From Bartonella taylorii 8TBB (GTDB lineage: Bacteria > Pseudomonadota > Alphaproteobacteria > Rhizobiales > Rhizobiaceae): a stretch of 43,762 nt of DNA. The translations under genes were made by a program, and so were the position numbers. The stretch spans positions 1 through 43,762 of the forward strand of contig NZ_CADEAG010000011.1 of assembly GCF_902825155.1 (NCBI RefSeq). Direction: 5' to 3'. The notes under the pieces were generated by a model that made no database searches, was not told the DNA's origin, and was given only the letters and a program-made list of their open reading frames with translations. This document shows positions 37,007 through 43,762 of this stretch, in pieces. Position 1 is the stretch's first letter. The number at the start of each line of letters is the position of its first letter.

Positions 37007-37228
37007 GGACATCTCTTTTCAAAATTATTTTAGAAAACCTTTTTGGTATGTCCTCTAGCGTTATGCTTTGATAGTTTTTACACGAAAGAACACATTAATT
37101 TGAATGGTGTCTAACTTGCACGTATTTTAGTACAATTATATTCTTATGTGCTTTTTGTGAAATTTCATAAATAAGCCTAAATTGCGGATACAATATCTTA
37201 GTATATTTTCTGCAATACCGCATAAAAA

Positions 37229-37263
37229 CTCAGCACAATCCACGTAAAGTAATTTGTGCTGAG
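37229..37263 (-). terminator. hairpin after the 37296 effector gene
   Basis: CTCAGCACAA at 37229-37238 pairs perfectly with TTGTGCTGAG at 37254-37263. It is 33 bases past the stop, the same position as the other hairpins but with a different stem sequence. Confidence 0.55.
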
Positions 37264-37295
37264 AGATCAGATTGAAAGGAAAGGATTACAGAAAC

Positions 37296-38321
37296 TTACA
37301 TAGCCAAAGCCATTTTTTCAGATTCAGCTCTCCGTGGTCGTTCTTGTTGTGGGGTAGGACGATGTTCTACTTTTGCACGCTTAACATCCTGTGCGGCAGC
37401 TTCTAGTATCTGATAGCATGACATATCAGCATCTTCTTGTTGTTGAGTATGTTCTGCCCAGAAACGTTCTTTTGCGTGCTGTACAGCAGCACAATACAAT
37501 GCAACACTTTGCTTAACGAGCTCTGTGTCACCTCCATCGAGTTTAAGCCCCCTTCTTTTAGGTACACATGTACTAGAAGCTGCAGGACTACCATAAATTT
37601 CAGGATTTTTGTCCAGATTATACAAGAGCTCAGGGAGTTTGTGGGGATCTCGTATAACATCGAAAATCTCTTTGTTTAAAGCATCTGGACGTCCAAATGT
37701 CTTCATACACCAATACTGGAGCAGTTTCTCCTGTGCTTGGAAAGTTGCATCTTTTTTAAGTACTCCCATTATTCCCCTATCTAAAGCACTTGTTTCTTTA
37801 GCACTTTCATATAATGTCAGCGGGGTTTCAGCGCATTCTGCACCCCTCACTGGTTTTCCAAACATGCTTCCCATTTCAGTTACAACTTCGCCATGCAAAA
37901 CCCTTGAATATAACATTAAATTACGAACGGCTCCATGGAGAGAGGCTAAACTTCTCATGGCATTTTTGCGTGCTTTATTTTCTACACCACATATACTAAA
38001 ACCGGCAAGACTATGAATAGATTGAGGATGTAACGAAATTTCCTTTAAAACTTTATGGCCCGCAGAAGGATCTTCTATAATTTTTTCTATTCTTCTATCC
38101 ATAGCCTCCTTTTTACCAAAAACTACTTCAGACCAATCTCTTATTTCATTTGCATGTATCGAGATAAATCTATCGCTCATTGATTTATATCGATTTACAG
38201 TTTGTGAAACAGGTGTAGCATGAGGATTTTCAGAAACAGATGCCCCTTCGAAAGATTGTACACGAAACCGATTTTCTTCCGTTATCGGAGGGCGCGCAGA
38301 AGATGGGACGACTTTTTTCAT
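37296..38321 (-). CDS. effector with one BID and one degenerate BID domain
   Basis: 341 residues. BID 1 (about 60-150) is normal: VVFGKKEAMDRR, HSLAGFSICGVENKARKNAM. In the second (about 195-300) the flanks are kept (KTFGRPDALNKE, VALYCAAVQHAKE) but the core reads SPAASSTCVPKRRGLKLDGG instead of SLAGxxICGxKNxxRxxAE. The frame is unbroken and other frames do not restore the core, so this is by substitution. Tail: TPQQERPRRAESEKMALAM, shared with the next genes. AAAGGAGATATAC precedes the ATG at 38321. Confidence 0.87.
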   Translation of the reverse strand: MKKVVPSSARPPITEENRFRVQSFEGASVSENPHATPVSQTVNRYKSMSDRFISIHANEIRDWSEVVFGKKEAMDRRIEKIIEDPSAGHKVLKEISLHPQSIHSLAGFSICGVENKARKNAMRSLASLHGAVRNLMLYSRVLHGEVVTEMGSMFGKPVRGAECAETPLTLYESAKETSALDRGIMGVLKKDATFQAQEKLLQYWCMKTFGRPDALNKEIFDVIRDPHKLPELLYNLDKNPEIYGSPAASSTCVPKRRGLKLDGGDTELVKQSVALYCAAVQHAKERFWAEHTQQQEDADMSCYQILEAAAQDVKRAKVEHRPTPQQERPRRAESEKMALAM

Positions 38322-38350
38322 GTATATCTCCTTTCAAAAATTATATTAAG

Positions 38351-38380
38351 AAAAGCTCTTTAGTGTATTTTCTAGCTTCA
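38351..38380 (-). promoter_or_regulatory. conserved upstream box of effector genes (example)
   Basis: AAAAGCTCTTTAGTGTATTT on the plus strand, 30 bases upstream of the 38321 start. Near-identical boxes lie before the next two genes (about 39670 and 40985), and recognisable versions before the FIC genes (19827, 26078, 30738), the two-BID gene (35179) and the short genes (36081, 37031). The position relative to the ATG is steady (27-45 bases), so it may be a promoter part, an activator site or a leader element. Confidence 0.55.
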
Positions 38381-38586
38381 TGTTTGAGAATCTTCTATAC
38401 AAAGGAAGGCATCAATTTGAATGATTCCCGAAACACTGAGATATTACGTCCACTTTTAGTCAATTTTATGTTTTTTGTGCAGTTTTTTCATGTTATTTTT
38501 ATGTTATTTGATAATAATCATTAACGCAATTGAGATGAAATGCGTTGTGCCAAGAGATGAGATTAAAAGGGAAAGATTATACAAAC

Positions 38587-39640
38587 TCACATAGCCAAAG
38601 CTGTTCTTCTAGATTCAACTCTTCGTGGTTGTTCTTGTTGTGGAGTAGGGTGGTGCTCTGCTCTTGTGTGCTGAACATTTCTTGCAACAGCTTCTGACGT
38701 CTGATTTTGTAACATATGAGCACGTTTTTGTCGTTTACAATGTTCTATCTGAAGAAATTTTTTTGCGGAGTGTACAACACCACAATAAAACTGAATACAG
38801 TCCATCAGCTCTTCCATATTAGCTTCAGCCTCTCTGCGTTCTCTATTTTTAAAGCCACATATACTAAAACCGGCAAGACTATGATAGATTCCAGGTGTAT
38901 GTTTCAGCTGATACAGGAAATCAAGTACTGCATCGGGATTTTGTCTGAGATCGACAATTGCTTCGTCTAAAACATTAGAATGTCCAAAGACCATCGTACA
39001 CCAATATCGGATATTTTCTTCACATTTTTGAATAAATGGATCTTTTTTAAGTACTGTTATCATTTCCTTATCTAAAGTACACGTTTCTTTAGCATGATTA
39101 TATGATGCCAGCAGGCTTTCAACTGCTTCTACACCCTCCAATGGTTTTTCACGGACGCTCTGTCCCATTGAAGATATAATCCTGCTTCGCGCACTTTCTG
39201 AAGTTTTTGCTAAACCATCAATGGCATCATGTAGAAGAGTTAAACTTTTCATGGCATTTCTGCGTGCTCTAGTTTTGAAGCCACATATACTTTGTCCAGC
39301 AAGTTTATGAATAGATTGAGGGTTTGACGAGATTGCACATAAAATCCTGTCACTCACAGAGGGATTTTCTAGAATTTCTTTTATTCTTGTATCAAGGACC
39401 CCCTTTTTACCCAAAAACTATTTCAGACCAATTTTTTATTGTATATACATGTATTGAAACCAACGGATTTTTCTGTAATTCACTTACAATTCCTCCGTCC
39501 GAGAAATTAGTTTCTTCTTCTTGTGAAGCAAGAATAGCATGAGGATCTCCAGAGGGAGATACCTCTCTGTCAGATTGTTCATGGGGTTCCCTTAATCCTG
39601 CCATCGGAAGGTGCGTAGAAGAAGAGGTGAATTTTCTCAT
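38587..39640 (-). pseudogene. two-BID effector gene broken by a one-base insertion
   Basis: An N-terminal frame (39407-39640, starting MRKFTSSSTHLPMA) runs into a stop right after KNWSEIVFG. The rest (38587-39414) continues in another frame with KKGVLDTRIKEIL. The intact sister at 39906-40955 reads TTTTTACCAAAAACTA where this one has TTTTTACCCAAAAACTA, so one extra C lies at 39410-39412. Restored, it would be about 350 residues with BID domains at about 70-155 (HKLAGQSICGFKTRAR) and 215-305 (HSLAGFSICGFKNRER) and tail SRRTALAM. Translation from a TTG at 39414 is conceivable but without a ribosome binding site. Confidence 0.87.
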
Positions 39641-39905
39641 GTATATCTCCTTTTAAGAATTATATTCAGAAAAGCTCTTTAGTGTATTTTCTAGCTTCAT
39701 GTTTTAGAAGCTTTTATCTAAAAGAGGATGTCAATTTGAATGATCCCCGCAATACTAGACTACCTCATTCACTTATAGCCAATTATATGTTTTTTATTCA
39801 GTTTTTTTATGAAGTTTTGATGTTATTCTATAATAATCATAAACGCATTCGAAATGAAATGATTTGCACCAAGAGATCAAATTAAAAGGAAAAGATTATA
39901 CAAAC

Positions 39906-40955
39906 TCACATAGTCAAAGCCATTCTTCCAGATCTAACTCTCCGTGGTTGTTCTTGTTGTGGAGTAGGGTGGTGCTCTGCTCTTGTGTGCTGAACATTTC
40001 TTGCAACAGCTTCTGGCGTCTGATTTTGTGATATATCAGTATGTTCTTTTTGTTCCAAATATTCCATCTGAATCAATTCTTTTGCGGATTCTATAACTTT
40101 AGAAAAAAAATAAACACAGTTATGCAGATGCCGCACACTAAATTCAGCATTTCTACGCTCTCTATTTTTTAAGCAACATATACCAAAACCGGCAAGACTA
40201 TGATACCTGTAAGGCGTGTTTGCAAGATCTTCTAAGAGATCAAATCCTACAAGGGGGTCTCTTCGAATATCGGCAATTTTTTTTATTAAAACATCTGGAC
40301 ACCCATACACCATTGTGCACCAATAACGGATCTCTTCTTCACATTTTTGAATAAATGGATCTTGTTGAAGTATTTCTACTATTTCATGATCTGAAATACG
40401 CATTTTTTTAGTGTGATTACATGATGCTAGCAGGGTTTCAACCGCTTCTGCACCCTCCATTGTTTTTTCACTGCAGCTTTGTCCCATTGGAGATATAATT
40501 CTGCTTCGCGCACTTTCTGAAGTTTTCGCCAAACCATAAATGGCATCATGGAGAGGAATTAAACTTTCTGCGGCATTTCTGCGTGCTCTATTTTTGAAGC
40601 CACATATATTTTTACCCGCGAGCTGATGAATAGATTGAGGATTTAACGCAATTGCCCATAAAATCCTGTTGCTCACAGGAGGATTTTCTAGAATTTTTTT
40701 TATTTTTGTATCAAGAACCCCCTTTTTACCAAAAACTATTTCAGACCAATTTCTTACTGCATTTATATGTGCTGAAACCAATGGATTTTTCTGTAATTCA
40801 CCTATAATTTCTCCATCCCAGAGAATAGTTTCTTCTTGTGAAGCAGGTATAGCATGAGGATCTCCAGAGGGAGATGGTTCTCTGACAGATTGTTCATGGG
40901 ATTCTCCTAATTCTGTCATCGGAAGGTGCGTAGAAGAAGAGGAAACTTTTTTCAT
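39906..40955 (-). CDS. effector with two BID domains (intact sister)
   Basis: 349 residues, paralogue of the broken gene at 38587-39640, very alike at both ends and in the upstream region. BID 1 about 70-155 (IVFGKKGVLDTK, HQLAGKNICGFKNRARRNAA), BID 2 about 220-310 (MVYGCPDVLIKK, HSLAGFGICCLKNRERRNAE, with CC for CG). The tail segment HTRAEHHPTPQQEQPRRV is identical to the sister over its length, ending RMALTM. AAAGGAGATATAC precedes the ATG. No FIC domain or tyrosine array. Confidence 0.9.
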   Translation of the reverse strand: MKKVSSSSTHLPMTELGESHEQSVREPSPSGDPHAIPASQEETILWDGEIIGELQKNPLVSAHINAVRNWSEIVFGKKGVLDTKIKKILENPPVSNRILWAIALNPQSIHQLAGKNICGFKNRARRNAAESLIPLHDAIYGLAKTSESARSRIISPMGQSCSEKTMEGAEAVETLLASCNHTKKMRISDHEIVEILQQDPFIQKCEEEIRYWCTMVYGCPDVLIKKIADIRRDPLVGFDLLEDLANTPYRYHSLAGFGICCLKNRERRNAEFSVRHLHNCVYFFSKVIESAKELIQMEYLEQKEHTDISQNQTPEAVARNVQHTRAEHHPTPQQEQPRRVRSGRMALTM

Positions 40956-41243
40956 GTATATCTCCTTTTAAGAATTATACTCAGAAAAGCTCTTTGGTGT
41001 ATTTTCTAGCTTCACGCTTTAAGAGCTCTTATACAAAGGAGGGTGTCAATTTGAATGATGCCAAAAAATCTAAGCTACTCCTGTTCATTTTCAGCTAAAT
41101 TTCACATTTTTTACACAGCTTTGTTTATGAATTTTTGATGAAAATCCGTAATTTAATTTTGGAATCTGATGTTTCTTATAATAATTCTTGACACAATTGA
41201 GATGAAACAATTTGCTCTGAATCAAAAGCCAAATCATGCAAGA

Positions 41244-42290
41244 CTACATAGCCAAAGCTATTCCTTTTGCACGCTCAACTTTGCGTATTCGCTCTTGTGA
41301 TGGAGTGCGGTGTTGTCTTTCCTTTGCGTGATGAATAGTTTGTGTAACTTTTGATATATCAGCAAACTCTTGCCGTTTTACATGGTTCTTTATAATGTAT
41401 TCTTTTGCTTGTTTTACGGTATCGCTACAAAGTTTAATACTGTTACACAGAGATGAAATACTATTTTCAGCATTTTTGCGCACTTTATTTTTTAATCCGC
41501 ATATATTGACACCAGAAAGTCTATGAATAGACGTAGGATCCTTTGTAACTTGATCTAAGAGATCATCCCCGCTAGCAGGATTTTTTCGAATCTCCATAAT
41601 CTTTTTCGTTAAAACGTTTGAATCTCCATACACTTTTGTACACCAGAATTTGATTTGTTCTTCATATATTCGGATAGATGAAAGATCATGAAACATTTCA
41701 ACGATTCTCTCGTTTGTGAGAGGTCCTTTTTCTCTTTCAGGATGATGAAGTAATTCATGCAGGTTTTGGGGTGTTGCCGCATGCCTTTCCGGCTGTTCAC
41801 AACTTTCTTGTTGTGTTTGAGAGGATAGATAATCTCGCTTATGTTTTACTACTTGTATATAATCCTCAATAGAACCACACAGAGACATAATAGCTTGTTC
41901 AGCATTTTGACGTGTGCCACTTTTAAAGCCACATGCATTCATACCGGCAAATTTATGAACAGACTGAGGATCTGTCGCAATTTTCCATGAAAGCTCATTT
42001 CCCAGAGCAGGATTTTTTATAATATCCCTCATTTCTTTCTGAAGAATATCTTTTTTGCCGTAAACGACCAAAGACCAACGCATTATTAATTTTGCATGTG
42101 CTACAACCAACGGATCACACTGTACTCTATCTACCAATGTCGCTTCTGAGAAGGTGGCAGTTTTTTCCTGTGAATCAGGCGTTACATAGAGTTTTTCAGA
42201 GGTAGATGTCCCTATGATAAGTTGCCCGTAGAGTTGCCTTAATTCTTTCATGAAAAAATAAAAGGAAGAGTATGATTGATTTTTTTTCAT
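41244..42290 (-). CDS. effector with two BID domains
   Basis: 348 residues. BID 1 about 70-165 (VVYGKKDILQKE, HKFAGMNACGFKSGTRQNAE) and BID 2 about 220-310 (KVYGDSNVLTKK, HRLSGVNICGLKNKVRKNAE). Between them is a linker with PERHAATPQNLHELLHHPE. The tail (HHAKERQHRTPSQERIRKVERAKGIALAM) is a diverged form of that in the neighbouring genes. It lacks the N-terminal STHLPM stretch of the 38587/39906 pair. AAAAGGATACGTGC precedes the ATG at 42290. Confidence 0.9.
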   Translation of the reverse strand: MKKNQSYSSFYFFMKELRQLYGQLIIGTSTSEKLYVTPDSQEKTATFSEATLVDRVQCDPLVVAHAKLIMRWSLVVYGKKDILQKEMRDIIKNPALGNELSWKIATDPQSVHKFAGMNACGFKSGTRQNAEQAIMSLCGSIEDYIQVVKHKRDYLSSQTQQESCEQPERHAATPQNLHELLHHPEREKGPLTNERIVEMFHDLSSIRIYEEQIKFWCTKVYGDSNVLTKKIMEIRKNPASGDDLLDQVTKDPTSIHRLSGVNICGLKNKVRKNAENSISSLCNSIKLCSDTVKQAKEYIIKNHVKRQEFADISKVTQTIHHAKERQHRTPSQERIRKVERAKGIALAM

Positions 42291-42509
42291 GCACGTATCC
42301 TTTTAAGAAAAATGCAGTATGCTTGCTATCTTCACGCTTTGACAGTGTTTGTACAAAGAGAGATATCAATTAAATAATCTCCAAAGATTTTAACTATCTG
42401 GGCACATCGGAGTTAATATTTATGTTTTTTATGAAGTTTTTTTACAACATTTATATGTTGTGTAATTTACAAAATATGTCATTTTTATTGATAACATTTT
42501 ATAATAATT

Positions 42510-42546
42510 CTTTGGTGTAATTGATATGAAACAATTTACACCAAAG
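42510..42546 (-). terminator. hairpin after the rightmost effector gene
   Basis: CTTTGGTGTAA at 42510-42520 pairs perfectly with TTACACCAAAG at 42536-42546 around a 15-base loop, 37 bases past the stop codon at 42583. Same position and loop style (GATATGAAAC) as the other members. Confidence 0.6.
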
Positions 42547-42582
42547 AATTTGTTTAAAAGTTAAAGTTTATTTTATGCATGT

Positions 42583-43762
42583 TTACAGAGCGAAAGCCAT
42601 CCCTTTTTCACTGCTAGCTTTATATTGTTGCACGCGGTGCTGTTGAGTGTGTTGTCTTTCTTGGGGTTTCTGAAACTTTTGTTCAGCCTCTTGTCTCTGA
42701 TCTTCTGATACGACAAAACGTTGTTGTTTTTCCTGTTCTTGTAAAATAGACTTTTCTGCTTGTTTTACAGAGTATGTGTAATCCTCAATAGCTTTACATA
42801 GATATGATATAAAATTTTCAGCATTTTTGCGTGCTTCATTTTTTATGCCTAATATGTTACGACCGACGAGTTTATGAAAAGATGTAGGCTTTTTCTTAAC
42901 CTTCTGTGAAATTTGCTCTCCCATAGCAGGATTTTTTAGAATATTCTGCATGGGTTCTTCCAAGATATCTTGGTCGCCATATATAAATCGACTCCAAAAT
43001 TTGATGCGTTCGTAATATCTTTGAACGGATCGATCACTTTTAATCATGCCAATCATTTTCTCATTTGAGTGAGATGTTTTTACTGAAGAAACTGTTGCGT
43101 GTACTGCTGCACCTTCAGATCTTTCTGGTTGTATATTATACTGCGAAGTACGTTGTCTTTCTTGTGAAGTAAGCTCTTTTGTTTGTTTTACAGCGTTTGT
43201 GTAATTTCTAACAGCATCATGTAGCGGTAAAATGTTCTCTTCAGCGCGTCTGCGTTTATCATTTTTAAAGCCGCACATATTGTGACCGGCGAGCTTATGA
43301 AACTTTACGGGATTTGCTCTAATCATCCATAAAAACTGCTCTCCCATATCAGGTTTTTCTAAAACCTCCTCCACTTGCTTCTGCAAAGCATGCGAATTGC
43401 CATATACAAGTTGGCTCAAACGTTCGATTTCTGCGTAACATTGTCCAACGGATGAGTAATTTTGCTCTGTGTCAATAAGCGGCTCATTTGAGAAAGATGC
43501 TTTTTTTTGTTGAACATCAAGCGATTTCTGCAGGTTTCTTTTCATCGCTGCATTCTCTTCCGGAGTTGCGATGTCCATATTTTTATATGTATGTTTTATA
43601 GCTTCGGCATATACATTAATGGCGGAACATAATTGGGGCACAGCTTGTTCAGCTTCTTTGCGTCGGTGCGTTTTAAAGTTAAATATCTTCATCCCTGCAA
43701 GAGAGTGAACAGATGCAGGATTTTCTTTTATTTGCTTTAAAAGTGAATCTTTCTTCTCAGGA
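42583..43762 (-). CDS. effector with at least three BID domains, open at window edge
   Basis: The frame remains open through the right edge, so the ATG at 43692 is not the start. Reading from the edge gives PEKKDSLLKQIKENPASVHS, then LAGMKIFNFKTHRRKEAE, the middle of a BID domain. Two complete BID domains follow, at about 43210-43420 (LVYGNSHALQKQ, HKLAGHNMCGFKNDKRRRAE) and about 42780-43000 (FIYGDQDILEEP, HKLVGRNILGIKNEARKNAE). At least 393 residues are visible. The tail ends SSEKGMAFAL. This layout of serial BID domains recalls BepG-like proteins. N-terminal content beyond the window is unknown. Confidence 0.88.
   Translation of the reverse strand, partial: PEKKDSLLKQIKENPASVHSLAGMKIFNFKTHRRKEAEQAVPQLCSAINVYAEAIKHTYKNMDIATPEENAAMKRNLQKSLDVQQKKASFSNEPLIDTEQNYSSVGQCYAEIERLSQLVYGNSHALQKQVEEVLEKPDMGEQFLWMIRANPVKFHKLAGHNMCGFKNDKRRRAEENILPLHDAVRNYTNAVKQTKELTSQERQRTSQYNIQPERSEGAAVHATVSSVKTSHSNEKMIGMIKSDRSVQRYYERIKFWSRFIYGDQDILEEPMQNILKNPAMGEQISQKVKKKPTSFHKLVGRNILGIKNEARKNAENFISYLCKAIEDYTYSVKQAEKSILQEQEKQQRFVVSEDQRQEAEQKFQKPQERQHTQQHRVQQYKASSEKGMAFAL

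Noticed and set aside
42583..43692. ATG at 43692 as the start of the rightmost effector
   Set aside because: It lies inside a BID domain core and the frame is open upstream to the window edge with matching BID sequence.

Overview
The window reads as a chromosomal segment of a Bartonella species. It is AT-rich alphaproteobacterial DNA, its housekeeping genes are of Rhizobiales type, and its right-hand 26 kb is a dense cluster of paralogous genes carrying the FIC and BID domains known from Bartonella effector proteins (Beps) of the VirB/VirD4 type IV secretion system. The species and lineage cannot be fixed from sequence alone. Six FIC-BID genes in one array differ from the classical bepA-bepG layout of B. 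henselae.

Left part (1-17.2 kb), core genome: a cut-off membrane-protein gene, pyrF, hisS followed by a decayed fragment of a second hisS copy, a Prx5-type peroxiredoxin, pgm, fumC, the groES-groEL operon (sigma70-type promoter, CIRCE operator, strong terminator), a tandem duplication of a small XRE regulator gene with structured flanks, a yjdM/phnA-type zinc-ribbon gene, and the minus-strand run murJ, trpS, usp and nfu.

Right part (17.8-43.8 kb), effector island, all on the minus strand and so transcribed right to left. From the right edge come six genes made mainly of one to three BID domains (one is broken by a one-base insertion, one is open at the window edge). Then come a two-gene group of short single-BID genes, one of them truncated at its 5' end, a two-BID gene, and a 913-residue protein whose N-terminal part is packed with tyrosine motifs and proline-rich SH3-type motifs ahead of two BID domains. 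Last come six FIC-OB-BID genes that alternate between two families (A1-B1-A2-B2-A3-B3). The FIC active site is intact in A1, B1 and B2 and lost step by step in A2, A3 and B3.

Most effector genes look like separate cassettes: a shared purine-rich ribosome binding site, a conserved box about 30-45 bases upstream of the start, a BID domain, a short basic tail often ending in a MAI/ALAM-like motif, and in many cases a hairpin just after the stop whose stem changes in a base-paired way between copies. No virB or virD4 gene lies in the window, so the secretion machine must be encoded elsewhere. The likely common job, inferred from the Bep family, is export into host cells: FIC proteins would modify or bind host targets, the tyrosine-rich protein would be phosphorylated by host kinases and recruit SH2/SH3 proteins, and BID-only proteins would act through their BID folds.
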